Below are positions 39,690 to 50,617 of a DNA stretch of 64,000 bases, piece after piece. This DNA comes from Streptomyces niveus. Lineage in GTDB: Bacteria; Actinomycetota; Actinomycetes; Streptomycetales; Streptomycetaceae. The stretch covers positions 6,138,001 through 6,202,000 of the forward strand of contig NZ_CP018047.1 of assembly GCF_002009175.1 (NCBI RefSeq), given 5' to 3'. The first letter of the stretch is position 1. Every line of letters begins with the position of its first letter. Under the pieces are notes generated by a model. That model ran no database searches. It was given only the letters and a program-made list of their open reading frames with translations, and was not told where the DNA came from. The position numbers were made by a program, and so were the translations under genes.

Positions 39690-39724
39690 GCCGGGGCCCG
39701 CACCTGCACGGTGCGGGTCCCGGC
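39690..39724 (+). terminator. Terminator after the cold-shock gene
   Basis: A 15-bp stem with one G-T pair (39690-39704 with 39710-39724) and a 5-base loop, 22 bases after the csp stop. Confidence 0.75.
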
Positions 39725-39762
39725 TTGTGCTGTCCACAGGCCCAGGAAGGTGCTTTAACCGA

Positions 39763-41310
39763 ATGACTCGCTCCGAACGCCCGGCCCGCGCTCCCCGCCC
39801 GGCCGGCAAGCGCCCGGTCAACTCCCGTGCCAAGGGCCCCGCGAAGGGCTCGGCGAAGGCGCCGGCCCGCCGTGTCGCGCGCCCGCAGGAGTTCACGCTG
39901 CCGGAAACCATCACCCCCGCGCTGCCCGCCGTCGAGGCGTTCGACGAGCTCGACATGCCCGCGGGCCTGCTCAAGACCCTCAACTCCCTCGGTGTGACAG
40001 AGCCCTTCCCGATCCAGGGCGCCACCCTCCCGAACTCCCTCGCGGGCCGCGACATCCTCGGCCGGGGCCGTACCGGATCCGGCAAGACCCTCGCCTTCGG
40101 TCTCGCGATGCTGGCCCGTCTCGCCGGGCGCCGCGCCGAGCCGCGCGCGCCGTACGCGATGGTGCTGGTGCCCACGCGCGAGCTGGCCCAGCAGGTCACC
40201 GACGCGCTCACCCCGTACGCCACCGCCGTGAACCTGCGCATGGCCACCGTCGTCGGCGGTCTGTCGATCACCAAGCAGGCCGGGCAGCTGCGCCGCGGCG
40301 CCGAAGTGCTCGTGGCGACGCCCGGACGGCTCAAGGACCTCATCGAGCGCGGCGACTGCCGGCTCGACCAGGTCACCATCACGGTCCTCGACGAGGCGGA
40401 CCAGATGGCCGACATGGGGTTCATGCCGCAGGTCACCGCCCTGCTGAAGCAGGTGCGGCCGGACGGGCAGCGGATGCTGTTCTCCGCGACGCTCGACAAG
40501 AACATCGACCGTCTCGTACGGCAGTACCTGACCGACCCCGTCGTCCACTCCGTCGACCCCTCCCAGGGCGCGGTCACGACGATGGAGCACCACGTCCTGT
40601 ACGTCATGGACGAGACCGACAAGAAGGCCGTCACGATGCGCATCGCGGCGCGCGAGGGCCGGGTGCTGCTCTTCCTGGACACCAAGCGGGCCGTGGACCG
40701 GCTCGTCAAGCGGCTGCTGGCCAGCGGCGTACGGGCCTCCGGCCTGCACGGCGGGCGCTCGCAGCCGCAGCGCAACCGCACGCTCGACCAGTTCAAGACC
40801 GGCCTGGTCACCGTGCTCGTCGCGACGAACGTGGCGGCTCGCGGCATCCATGTCGACGACCTCGACCTGGTCGTCAACGTCGACCCGCCCGTCGACCACA
40901 AGGACTATCTGCACCGCGGCGGACGCACCGCGCGCGCTGGTGAGTCCGGCAGCGTCGTGACGCTCGTTCTGCCCGCGCAGAAGCGGGACATGACGCGGCT
41001 GATGTCGGACGCGGGCATCGCGCCCCGCTCCGCCAGCGTCAAGTCGACCGACGAGGAACTGTCCCGGCTCACCGGTGCGCGGGAGCCCTCCGGGGTCGCG
41101 ATCACCATCGAGGTACCGCAGGCCGCCGTGCAGAAGCCGCAGAAGGCGCGCGCGTCGCGGCCGGCCCGGCGGAGCAACGGCGCGGGCTCGGGCGCAGGCG
41201 GCGGGTCCAGGCTGGGCGCGGCCGGCGGGTCCGGACGCGGCAGCCGGGGCGGCCGTCGTGGCCGCCCGCCGGAGCGCGGCACCGACGGCGGGCGCCGCAC
41301 GGCGGCGTAG
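39763..41310 (+). CDS. DEAD-box RNA helicase
   Basis: 515 aa. A basic N-terminal tail (1-45) leads into the Q-motif region PFPIQGATLPNSLAGRD. Motif I is RGRTGSGKT, Ia PTRELAQQ, II LDEADQM, III FSATLD, and the second domain includes LHGGRSQPQRNRTL, TNVAARGIHVDDLD and HRGGRTARAG. The C-terminus is a long Gly/Arg/Ser-rich RNA-binding tail. Its position after csp suggests a cold or RNA-structure role. The ATG 39763 has AGGAAGG about 13 bases upstream, a rather long spacing. Confidence 0.94.
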   Translation: MTRSERPARAPRPAGKRPVNSRAKGPAKGSAKAPARRVARPQEFTLPETITPALPAVEAFDELDMPAGLLKTLNSLGVTEPFPIQGATLPNSLAGRDILGRGRTGSGKTLAFGLAMLARLAGRRAEPRAPYAMVLVPTRELAQQVTDALTPYATAVNLRMATVVGGLSITKQAGQLRRGAEVLVATPGRLKDLIERGDCRLDQVTITVLDEADQMADMGFMPQVTALLKQVRPDGQRMLFSATLDKNIDRLVRQYLTDPVVHSVDPSQGAVTTMEHHVLYVMDETDKKAVTMRIAAREGRVLLFLDTKRAVDRLVKRLLASGVRASGLHGGRSQPQRNRTLDQFKTGLVTVLVATNVAARGIHVDDLDLVVNVDPPVDHKDYLHRGGRTARAGESGSVVTLVLPAQKRDMTRLMSDAGIAPRSASVKSTDEELSRLTGAREPSGVAITIEVPQAAVQKPQKARASRPARRSNGAGSGAGGGSRLGAAGGSGRGSRGGRRGRPPERGTDGGRRTAA

Positions 41311-41361
41311 GACGACACAGGGCGTGGCGCCGAAGCGGCGCTCCGCCCGCAGGGTGAACGG

Positions 41362-41405
41362 TGTCGGGGGCCGGACGAGCCGAACAGCTCGTCCGGCCCC
41401 CGACA
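41362..41405 (+). terminator. Strong terminator after the helicase
   Basis: A perfect 19-bp stem (41362-41380 with 41387-41405) with loop CGAACA, 51 bases after the stop. Confidence 0.85.
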
Positions 41406-41515
41406 AACCGTCCGCGAAGGGCGGATGTCGTGCCCGTACCGGCCGGTTAACTTCCCGAAAACTCCACGGACTTGGCATTGACGTGCTCACGTCTACGCGC
41501 GTCATCATGGTGGAC

Positions 41516-41905
41516 ATGCGAATCCCCCCACGAATCGCCCTCATCGGCGGCGCAGCCGCCCTCCTGTCCACCCTCCTCGTCGGCGGTACGGTCGCGACCA
41601 CGGCCACCGCCGCCCCGCTCGCGGTCGGCGACATCTGCTACTCCGACCTCCCGTCCCAGGCGCACGACACCCTCGACCTGATCGACGCGGGCGGCCCCTA
41701 CCCGTATCCGCAGGACGGCGGGGTCTTCCAGAACCGCGAAGGCATCCTGCCGCAGGAGTCCACCGGCTACTACCACGAGTACACGGTCGAGACGCCGGGC
41801 TCTCCCGACCGCGGCGCGCGCCGCATCGTGACCGGTAACGAGGAGCAGGACTACTACACCGCCGACCACTACGACTCCTTCGACCTGGTCGACCACGGCT
41901 GCTGA
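41516..41905 (+). CDS. Secreted guanyl-specific ribonuclease (RNase Sa/barnase family)
   Basis: A 129-aa preprotein with a signal peptide (about 1-33, hydrophobic IALIGGAAALLSTLL) and a mature domain matching RNase Sa. By alignment the catalytic residues are E88 (YYHEYTV), R99 and R103 (GSPDRGARRIV) and H118 (TADHY). C41 and C129 form the expected disulfide. It cleaves RNA after G. ATG 41516 is the likely start (41507 also possible). The barstar gene 43 bases downstream supplies the intracellular inhibitor, as in Bacillus and other Streptomyces. Confidence 0.94.
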   Translation: MRIPPRIALIGGAAALLSTLLVGGTVATTATAAPLAVGDICYSDLPSQAHDTLDLIDAGGPYPYPQDGGVFQNREGILPQESTGYYHEYTVETPGSPDRGARRIVTGNEEQDYYTADHYDSFDLVDHGC

Positions 41906-41948
41906 TCCCGTACTGCCGCCACGACGACCGACAGGTAGCCTCCGCCCC

Positions 41949-42335
41949 ATGACTGTGACGTATGTGATTCCCGGGGCGGAGGTCACCGGCCTGGAGCGTT
42001 TCTGGCAGCTGATCGGCGAGGCCGTGAACGGACCGGACGGCTACTTCGGCCGCAATCTCGACGCGTTCGCGGACTGTCTCAGCGGTGGCTACGGGACGCC
42101 GGACGACCGGGACTTCGTCATCGAATGGCGCGACCACGAACTCTCGCGCCGCGCGCTCGGCCACCAGGAGACGGCGCGGCAGCTCAGGCTCCGGCTGGCC
42201 CGGGTGCCCGAGGTCAACAGGAGCCTGGTGCAAGGGCAGTTGGACGAGGCGGAGGCCGGCCGCGGCCCCACGGTCTTCGACTGGCTCACCGAGATCGTCG
42301 ACGAACGCGCGCCGGGCGTCCTGCGGTTGCTGTGA
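41949..42335 (+). CDS. Barstar-family ribonuclease inhibitor
   Basis: A 128-aa protein with the barstar pattern: a small beta strand, EVTGLERFWQLIGEAVNGPDGYFGRNLDAFADCL (the helix and loop that occupy the RNase active site, with GYFGRNLDAF and Asp), then WRDHELSR and VFDWLTEIVDE. The N-terminal part aligns with barstar; the C-terminal 30 residues are an added charged segment. Same strand and adjacent to the secreted RNase, so it protects the producer cell. Confidence 0.9.
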   Translation: MTVTYVIPGAEVTGLERFWQLIGEAVNGPDGYFGRNLDAFADCLSGGYGTPDDRDFVIEWRDHELSRRALGHQETARQLRLRLARVPEVNRSLVQGQLDEAEAGRGPTVFDWLTEIVDERAPGVLRLL

Positions 42336-42390
42336 CCCCGGCGGCGCCGGGCCGTAACCACGAAGTCCCGTCCAGCGCGTGACGGCGGGG

Positions 42391-43929
42391 TCAGCGGCCG
42401 CGCGGCAGCAGGCCCGCCAGCCTGCGCCGTACCGCCGCGTCCGGCAACCGGCCCACCGCGTCGGCCGCCGTCTCGCGTGCGCGACCGGTCACCGACCCGT
42501 CGGCGAGCATCCTGGCCAGGGCGTCCACCGCCCGTGGGTCCCGGCGCACCACCAGCCCCCGGGCCGCCTCGGCGGCCGTGACCGCCACCGGGTCCGTCAG
42601 CCGCGCCGCCAGGGCCGCGCGGATCGCGGGCGTGTCGGCGTCCACCCCCGCCAGGGCCGTCGTCGCCCGTTCCCGGACCGAGCCGTCGATGTCCGCGCCG
42701 AGCGCCGTCAGCGCCGCCACCCCCTCCTCGTGGTCACCCGGCACGAGTCCGGCCAGCGCCACCGCCACCCGGCGGCGTATCGCGGCGTCCGGATGGCCCG
42801 CGTGCCGCAGGATCTCCGGCAGGCCGTCCGCCGCACCCAGCTTTCCCAGCGCCGTCACACTCGCGCCGATCAGCTCCGGCGTCTTCGCGCCCGCGCACAA
42901 CTCCCGAAGCGGCGACAGCGCCCGGTCCGCGAAGACCCGCCGGTCATCTCCGAGCCCCCCGAGCCCCCCGAGCACGTCTGCGGCGAACGCGCGACGCAGC
43001 GGGTCGTCGCTCGCGCACCACGCGAGCGCCGCCTCGAACGACTCCTCGTCACCACGCCTCCACAGCGCGGCCACCGGCTCCCGCCAGTCGTCCCGGCCGG
43101 GCACCCCGCACCGCAGCGCCCGCCCCGCCAGCTCCTCGAACGGCGTCCGGACGCCCAGGGATTCCTCCAGCACGGTGCTGATCGCCCCGTGCCCGGTCTG
43201 CCGCTCCAGGCTCGCCACCGGCACGCCGTCCTTCAGCGTCTCGACGACGATCGTCACCCCGCCGTCCTCCTCGATCCGGCGCACCACCGTCTCGTCGCCC
43301 CCGCCCTCGCCGGCCATCGGCAGCAGCTCCGCGTGCAGTTCGTGCTCCACCGCCTCGGGCGCGGTCCACCGCCGTGCCTCGGCCAGCGCCTCCTCGCGCG
43401 CGCCCGCTCCGTGCCGCAGCAGCGCCCGTACGGTCGACGGCGAGCCGCGTCTCGCGGCCGTCACGAGCGGCGGCTCACCGTCCGGGGCCCCGCCGCCGGG
43501 ACCGGGGAGGTCGGGGTCGGCCCCGTGCGCCAGCAGCGCCTCCACCGTGTCCGCGTGTCCCTGCCCGACGGCCCAGGCCAGCGCGGTGAATCCGTACGCC
43601 TCACGCCGGTCGGCGCGCGCGCCCGCCGCCAGCAGGGCCAGGACCACCTCCGTATGACCGCCGCACGCGGCGCCGCACAGCGGCAGGTCTCCGCCGTCCG
43701 TCCCGCTCGCCCGCTCGGGGTCGGCGCCCGCCGCCAGCAGCACCCGGACCGCGCCGGGTTCGTCGCTCACCGCGGCGGCGTAGAGCGCGCTCTGGCCGTC
43801 CCGGTCGGTCGCCTCGGCGGGGACGCCGGAGCGGAGCAGCGCGACGACGGTGTCGTCCCGGCCCTCGTACACGGCCGAGAACAGCTCGTCCCGCGCACGG
43901 TCGGAGCCCGCTGTCCGCTCATTCGTCAT
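42391..43929 (-). CDS. Ankyrin-repeat plus HEAT-repeat protein
   Basis: 512 aa. Residues 10-165 contain about four ankyrin repeats (RDDTVVALLRSG, PGAVRVLLAAGADP, HTEVVLALLAAGA, HADTVEALLAHGADP, STVRALLRHGAG). The C-terminal half (about 280-505) has HEAT/PBS-lyase-type helical repeats (DPLRRAFAADVLGGLG, DAAIRRRVAVALAGL, DGSVRERATTALAGV). No enzyme motif is seen. Probable scaffold for protein interactions. A perfect inverted repeat lies about 40-64 bases upstream of its start. Confidence 0.85.
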   Translation of the reverse strand: MTNERTAGSDRARDELFSAVYEGRDDTVVALLRSGVPAEATDRDGQSALYAAAVSDEPGAVRVLLAAGADPERASGTDGGDLPLCGAACGGHTEVVLALLAAGARADRREAYGFTALAWAVGQGHADTVEALLAHGADPDLPGPGGGAPDGEPPLVTAARRGSPSTVRALLRHGAGAREEALAEARRWTAPEAVEHELHAELLPMAGEGGGDETVVRRIEEDGGVTIVVETLKDGVPVASLERQTGHGAISTVLEESLGVRTPFEELAGRALRCGVPGRDDWREPVAALWRRGDEESFEAALAWCASDDPLRRAFAADVLGGLGGLGDDRRVFADRALSPLRELCAGAKTPELIGASVTALGKLGAADGLPEILRHAGHPDAAIRRRVAVALAGLVPGDHEEGVAALTALGADIDGSVRERATTALAGVDADTPAIRAALAARLTDPVAVTAAEAARGLVVRRDPRAVDALARMLADGSVTGRARETAADAVGRLPDAAVRRRLAGLLPRGR

Positions 43930-43967
43930 ACTTCGAACCTTCGCCCGAGAAGGTCGTTCACGCAAAA

Positions 43968-43993
43968 TCGACAGAACGCTCACCATCTGTCGA
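43968..43993. promoter_or_regulatory. Inverted repeat upstream of ankyrin gene
   Basis: TCGACAGA (43968-43975) and TCTGTCGA (43986-43993) form a perfect 8-bp inverted repeat with a 10-base spacer, between the ankyrin gene and the HExxH gene. The geometry suits a dimeric regulator. Confidence 0.45.
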
Positions 43994-44024
43994 ATCCGTG
44001 AAGTCGCCCCAGGCGAGGGGGAGT

Positions 44025-44936
44025 TCAGGTGTCGCAGTCGAGCACCGTGTGACAGAGCTGGCACCGCGCCCGCACCCGTCCCCTGACCGGCACCCGGATC
44101 CGCTGATGGCACGTGGGGCAGGGGAACGACACCCGCAGCCCGTCGGCGAGCGTCTCGAAGGCGTACGGGCGTCCCGCGTCCCCGGCCTCGCCGGGGTGGT
44201 CCAGCGCGTAACGCCGGTCCTTGGCGTAGCGGTGCCGGCCCGACCAGCCCGCGGTGGTCAGCGGCGGCTGCTGCTCGTCCCGTACGGCCTGCGCCTTGCC
44301 CTTCGTGTACGCGGTGTAGCCCTGCGGGCTGGTGAACCAGATGGCGGGGTCCTCGTTGAACACGATGGCGCGCTTGGCCAGCACGTAGCCGAACTCCTCC
44401 GGCGTCAGATAGCCGAGCTTCTGGCTGGAGTCCCGGTCCTCCCGGAACGCGTCGAGCAGCAGCCAGCCCGCGCCGAGGTAGGTCGTCACGGTGTCGGTCA
44501 GGATCTCGTTGTCGCGCGTGCCGGGGAAGCTCAGCCCGAGGCGGTGCAGCAGGACATGGGTGATCTCGTGCGCGAGGGCGGCGCCGATGTCCCTGCGGTG
44601 TCTGCGGAAACGGTCGTTGAGCTCGATGAAGTACTCCGGACCGGCCGTCAGTTCGACGCTCGCCGCGTGCTCCATCTCGCGGAAGCTGACGATCATCCGG
44701 GCGTCCGGCAGATGCAACTGCTGGACCAGCGCGCGGGCCACCCGCTGCACCCCGAGATGGAGGTCGTCATGGTCGGCGAAGGCGACGTCGGCGGGCGCGA
44801 CACTGGTGTCGTACCGGCGGATGCCGTCGTCCGACATGCGCCGGTAGAGCGCCGTGACGGCGGCCCGCACGGTGTCGAGATGCGGATAGCCGTGGACGAC
44901 GGGGCTGCCGCCGTTCGTCGCGCCTCTGTCCGTCAC
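44025..44936 (-). CDS. HExxH metalloprotease-like protein with C-terminal zinc ribbon
   Basis: 303 aa from GTG 44936, with GAAGGGG upstream. A helical zincin-like core carries H123-E-I-T-H127 and a nearby Glu in DNEILTDT as possible third ligand. The C-terminus has a zinc ribbon CPTC...CQLC (C273, C276, C292, C295). No signal peptide or membrane segment is visible, so it is probably cytosolic. I do not know a characterised member. Peptidase activity is inferred from the motif only. Confidence 0.75.
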   Translation of the reverse strand: MTDRGATNGGSPVVHGYPHLDTVRAAVTALYRRMSDDGIRRYDTSVAPADVAFADHDDLHLGVQRVARALVQQLHLPDARMIVSFREMEHAASVELTAGPEYFIELNDRFRRHRRDIGAALAHEITHVLLHRLGLSFPGTRDNEILTDTVTTYLGAGWLLLDAFREDRDSSQKLGYLTPEEFGYVLAKRAIVFNEDPAIWFTSPQGYTAYTKGKAQAVRDEQQPPLTTAGWSGRHRYAKDRRYALDHPGEAGDAGRPYAFETLADGLRVSFPCPTCHQRIRVPVRGRVRARCQLCHTVLDCDT

Positions 44937-45075
44937 GCCACTACCCCTTCGTAGGACGGTCGACCGCACTCAACTGTACGGCGGCCCGCCCGGCGGACGG
45001 CGGACGGAGCCGGTCGGGGCGCGGACGGATGCCGTCGGCCGGCAGACCGATGCCATCGGGCCGCGGACGGGGCCC

Positions 45076-46098
<1,023 letters not shown>

Positions 46099-46171
46099 CA
46101 CAGCCGTCCCGCCGCGCTCGCCGACGCCTCCTCAGGAGGCGCCGGGAGCCGCGTGACGTGACACGAAGGCG

Positions 46172-46215
46172 GAGGGGTGGTTGCCGGACCGGTCGGTCCG
46201 GCAACCACCCCTCCT
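46172..46215 (+). terminator. Strong terminator after first trypsin
   Basis: A perfect 20-bp stem (46172-46191 with 46196-46215) with loop GGTC, 74 bases beyond the stop. The rest of the 46099-46498 gap holds the promoter of the next gene. Confidence 0.85.
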
Positions 46216-46337
46216 TCGCGTTCCCCGGGGCGCCCGTGGCTTTCGTCCGTGCGGGGGCTGTGTCGGTCGCCGCTCGCGCGGCGGGCGGGGGCGAGGGTGG
46301 GTTCCGGTGTTCGGTGGCCGGACGGCGACCGGAGGCC

Positions 46338-46395
46338 GACCGTTCGGTTGGCTGAGATTCGTATCTTGTGGGGCTGCTCCCGCCCTCCGGATAAT
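46338..46395 (+). promoter_or_regulatory. Promoter region of second trypsin gene
   Basis: GACCGTTCGGTTGGC (46338-46352), TTGTGG (46366-46371), an 18-base spacer and GATAAT (46390-46395) repeat the arrangement at the first trypsin gene. Confidence 0.6.
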
Positions 46396-46468
46396 CCGGA
46401 TCGCGTTCCTGTCGGGCTCATGCCAATGGCGTGCAACGCGCGTCGACCCGTGTGCCCTACAGGGATAA

Positions 46469-47311
<843 letters not shown>

Positions 47312-47332
47312 TCGACCCGTGTGACCCGCAGG

Positions 47333-47386
47333 GGCGGGACAGGCCACGGACACGCCTCGGGGCGTTGGTCCACGACCTGTCCCGCC
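47333..47386 (+). terminator. Terminator after second trypsin
   Basis: An 11-bp perfect stem (47333-47343 with 47376-47386) with a 32-base GC-rich loop. It precedes the convergent GH35 gene by about 60 bases. Confidence 0.55.
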
Positions 47387-47447
47387 TCTGTTCCTTGGGC
47401 GCCGTACGCCCGGGTCACGGCAGTCGGCGAGCGCCCCGCGACCGGTC

Positions 47448-49163
47448 TCACACCAGCCGTACGTGGCCCTCGCCCGCGCCCTCCAGCTCCAGCACCCACA
47501 CCTCGTTGCGGCCCGCGCGCAGCACCGGCCCCGGTACGAACAGCGACTCCTGCGGGCCCACCGCCCAGTAGCGGCCCAGGCAGAAGCCGTTGACCCAGAC
47601 GAAGCCGCGCGTCCAGCCCGGCAGGGAGAGCCGCGCGTCACCCGGGGACCCCACGTCGAACGCACCCCGGTACAGGCCCCGCGCGCCCGGCCACGCCGGG
47701 GCGCGGAACGGCAGCGCGGCGACCGCCGCCGCGTCGTCGAAGGCGTCCAGCCGCAGCCCCCGCGCCCGTACACCGTGCAGATACTGCCGCTCGTGCAGAA
47801 AGCCGCCCGTGATCCCCTTCGGCTCGCCCGTACGCGGCCCGTAGTTGACCCGCCCCAGGGACTCCACCCACGCCTCGACCACCGCGGGCCCGCCCACCGG
47901 CTCCGCCAGCACCGGATCCTCCTTGCGCAGCACCCCCGCCCGGACGCCGTCGATCTGCACGACCGCCAGATCACGCAGCCCCGACAGCGTCAGCGGATAC
48001 GGTCGCCGGGGCCCCGGCACCGCCACGCGGTAGCGCACCAGCCCCCGGTCCACGCCCAGTTCCTCGAAGGACGGCGGCATCGGCGTCCGTGTCTCCGGCC
48101 CGCCGAGCGCGTCCATCACCTCGTCCAGCGGCGCCCACCCCTCCAGCTCCACGCGCACCGGCCCGTCACCCAGCACGGGCGGCGCCGGCGGCACCTCGGG
48201 CAGCGGCCCCTCCCGGTACCCCGCCAGGACCTCCCGGAACAGCCAGAACTTCTCCGTCGGCCGCCCCGCCTCGTCCACCGGCGCGCCGTAGTCGTACGAC
48301 GTCACATCCGGCTCCAGCGCGCCCTCGTGCAGCGCGCCGGCGCGATTGGCACCCGCCCGGCCCGCGAAGTTCGTACCGCCGTGCGCCATGTAGATGTTCA
48401 CCGACGCCCCGCACTCCAGGATCTCGCGCAGCGCGTCCGCCGCGTCCGCCGGATCACGCACCACAGGCGGCGCGCCCCAGTGGTCGAACCAGCCGCACCA
48501 GAACTCCATGCACATCAGCGGGCCCCCGGCCCGGTGCTCGCGCAGCGTCGCGAAGGCCGCGCGGGCCCCCGAACCGAAGTTCACCGTCGCCAGGACACCG
48601 GGCACCGAACCGCCCGTCAGCATGTGGTCCTCCGGGCCGTCGGAGGTGAACAGCGGCACATCGATCCCGCAGGCACGCAGCAGCGCGGCCAGAGTGGTCA
48701 GGTACGGCAGGTCGGAGCCGTAACTCCCGTACTCGTTCTCCACCTGCACCATGATCACCGGGCCGCCGCGGCCGATCTGGCGGGCGGCGACCTGCGGCAG
48801 CAGCCGGCGCAACCACCGCTCCACCGGGCCCAGATACGCCGGATCGCCCGTCCGTACGCGCGAACCCACCGCCGCCGTCAGCCAGTACGGCAGCCCGCCG
48901 TTGTCCCACTCCGCGCAGATGTACGGACCCGGCCGCACGATCGCCCACAGCCCCGCCTCACCCGCCGCGTCCAGGAACCGGCCCAGCGCCTCCACATCCG
49001 CGTACCGGCCGGGCGCGGGCTCGTGCAGATCCCACGGGACGTACGTCTCCACACAGTTCAGACCCATCGCGCGCAGCATCCGCAGCCGGTGCGGCCACTG
49101 CTCCTCGTGCACCCGGAAGTAGTGCAGCGCCCCCGAGAGCAACCGCACCGGGCGGCCGTCCAC
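47448..49163 (-). CDS. GH35 beta-galactosidase
   Basis: 571 aa. The TIM barrel contains LLSGALHYFRVHEEQW, ETYVPWDLHEP, RPGPYICAEWDNGGLP, VQVENEYGSYG (acid/base E144) and MEFWCGWFDHWG (nucleophile E220), then the NIYMAHGGTNF block. The C-terminal beta domains include jelly-roll-like FVWVNGFCLGRYWAVGPQ. No signal peptide is apparent. The start is uncertain: GTG 49163 has AGGGA 7 bases upstream; CTG 49166 is an alternative. Hydrolyses terminal beta-galactosides. It is divergent from an AraC regulator gene that probably controls it. Confidence 0.9.
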   Translation of the reverse strand: MDGRPVRLLSGALHYFRVHEEQWPHRLRMLRAMGLNCVETYVPWDLHEPAPGRYADVEALGRFLDAAGEAGLWAIVRPGPYICAEWDNGGLPYWLTAAVGSRVRTGDPAYLGPVERWLRRLLPQVAARQIGRGGPVIMVQVENEYGSYGSDLPYLTTLAALLRACGIDVPLFTSDGPEDHMLTGGSVPGVLATVNFGSGARAAFATLREHRAGGPLMCMEFWCGWFDHWGAPPVVRDPADAADALREILECGASVNIYMAHGGTNFAGRAGANRAGALHEGALEPDVTSYDYGAPVDEAGRPTEKFWLFREVLAGYREGPLPEVPPAPPVLGDGPVRVELEGWAPLDEVMDALGGPETRTPMPPSFEELGVDRGLVRYRVAVPGPRRPYPLTLSGLRDLAVVQIDGVRAGVLRKEDPVLAEPVGGPAVVEAWVESLGRVNYGPRTGEPKGITGGFLHERQYLHGVRARGLRLDAFDDAAAVAALPFRAPAWPGARGLYRGAFDVGSPGDARLSLPGWTRGFVWVNGFCLGRYWAVGPQESLFVPGPVLRAGRNEVWVLELEGAGEGHVRLV

Positions 49164-49345
49164 CAGGAAATCCCTGTCGCCTACAGTGAAATCGGCCGCC
49201 GCCGCCGCCCTTCGGTTCGATCGTCCGCCAGGGTCACCCTCACCCCCCGGCCACGGACAGGTCCATGGACAGAGATCGGCGGCGCATGGACGTACCGGGC
49301 GCGCGGACCCGACCGCGAGCGGCCGGGAGAGGAGAGCGGCAGCGG

Positions 49346-50233
49346 ATGTACCACACCTGGATGCGGTACTTCACCCCCAGCCCCGTCCACCACCGCCTCG
49401 GCCTCGTCTGCCTCGGCGTCGGCCTCCAGCACGGTCGGCTGCCCACCGTCGGACCCCGCGTCCTCGACCACCACGTCGCCGTCGTCATCGGCGCGGGCAG
49501 CGGCTGGTACCGCGACCCCGAAGGGCACCCCATCACCGTCACCGCCCCCGCGCTGCTCTGGCTGATCCCCGGCGTACCGCACCACTACGGCGCCGACCCC
49601 GACGCCGGCTGGGACGAGAGCTTCGTCGACTTCACCGGCCCCGCCACCACCACCTACACCGAACTCGGCTACATCGAGACGGACCGACCCGTCGTTCCCC
49701 TCGCCGACACCTCCAGCGCCCGCGCCGCCGTCGGCCGCATCGTGCGCGCCGCACGGCGCGGCAACCCCCTCCTGGAGGTCGAGACCGGCGCCGCCGTCCA
49801 CGAACTCCTCGTCGCGCTGCGCCGCGACCGCGCCGACACCAACGCCGAGGGCGACCTCGTCCTCCAGGCCCTCACCCGCGACGCCTTCCTGCCGCTCACC
49901 GTCGCCGAACACGCCGCGCGGCACGGCATGAGCCCCGCCGAACTGCGGGCCGCCGTACGCCGAGGCGCCGGACGCAGCCCCAAGGACTATCTGCTGGGCA
50001 TCAGACTCGGCCGCGCCAAGGAACTCCTCGCCACCACCGAACTGCCCGTCGCCGCCGTCGCCCGCCGCGTCGGCTACGACGACCCCGCCTACTTCTCCCG
50101 GCTGTTCACCCGCCGCGTGGGCATCGCGCCGGTCCGCTTCCGGGAACGCCAGGGCCGGAGCGTCCCCGGCGGCTGGAGCGACCGCGTCCCGGACCCGGAC
50201 CACCCCCCGACCATCAGCACGCCCTCTCCCTGA
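49346..50233 (+). CDS. AraC-family transcriptional regulator
   Basis: 295 aa from ATG 49346, with GAGAGGAGAG upstream. The N-terminal half is a cupin-like sugar sensing domain (GSGWYRDPEGHPI, LLWLIPGVPHHYG). The C-terminal half has two HTH motifs, LTVAEHAARHGMSPAELRAAVRRG and LPVAAVARRVGYDDPAYFSRLFTRRVGIAP. The tail is Pro-rich. It is divergent from the GH35 gene with 182 bases between, and probably regulates galactoside use. Confidence 0.9.
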   Translation: MYHTWMRYFTPSPVHHRLGLVCLGVGLQHGRLPTVGPRVLDHHVAVVIGAGSGWYRDPEGHPITVTAPALLWLIPGVPHHYGADPDAGWDESFVDFTGPATTTYTELGYIETDRPVVPLADTSSARAAVGRIVRAARRGNPLLEVETGAAVHELLVALRRDRADTNAEGDLVLQALTRDAFLPLTVAEHAARHGMSPAELRAAVRRGAGRSPKDYLLGIRLGRAKELLATTELPVAAVARRVGYDDPAYFSRLFTRRVGIAPVRFRERQGRSVPGGWSDRVPDPDHPPTISTPSP

Positions 50234-50278
50234 GACGCCCTCCTTGATCCACCGCGACACCCCCTAAGCTTCCGCACC

Positions 50279-50617
50279 ATGACCACGAGCGACAACGGCG
50301 ACAACGGCGGCATCGACCAGTCCGTCCAGGCCGAGCTGGACCGGCTCCGCGGGAGTATCGACAACATCGACGCGGCCGTCGTCCACATGCTGGCGGAACG
50401 GTTCAAATGCACCCAGCAGGTCGGCCACCTCAAGGCCGCACACCATCTGCCGCCCGCCGACCCGGCCCGCGAATCCCGGCAGATCACCCGGCTTCGGGAG
50501 CTCGCCGAGAGCGCCCGGCTCGACCCCGCCTTCGCCGAGAAACTCCTCAACTTCATCATCGCCGAGGTCATCCGCCACCACGAGACCATCGCCGACGGCT
50601 CGGCGCCCAGGCCCTGA
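50279..50617 (+). CDS. Chorismate mutase (AroQ type)
   Basis: A 112-aa all-helical protein: AELDRLRGSIDNIDAAVVHMLAERFKCTQQVGHLKA is the classic first helix with the active-site Arg and Lys. The remaining helices (ESRQITRLRELAESARLDPAFAEKLLNFIIAEVIRHHE) match the AroQ family. Converts chorismate to prephenate for Phe/Tyr. It has a TAAGCT box 8 bases before its ATG, as trpE has. It lies 45 bases after the AraC gene. Confidence 0.92.
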   Translation: MTTSDNGDNGGIDQSVQAELDRLRGSIDNIDAAVVHMLAERFKCTQQVGHLKAAHHLPPADPARESRQITRLRELAESARLDPAFAEKLLNFIIAEVIRHHETIADGSAPRP

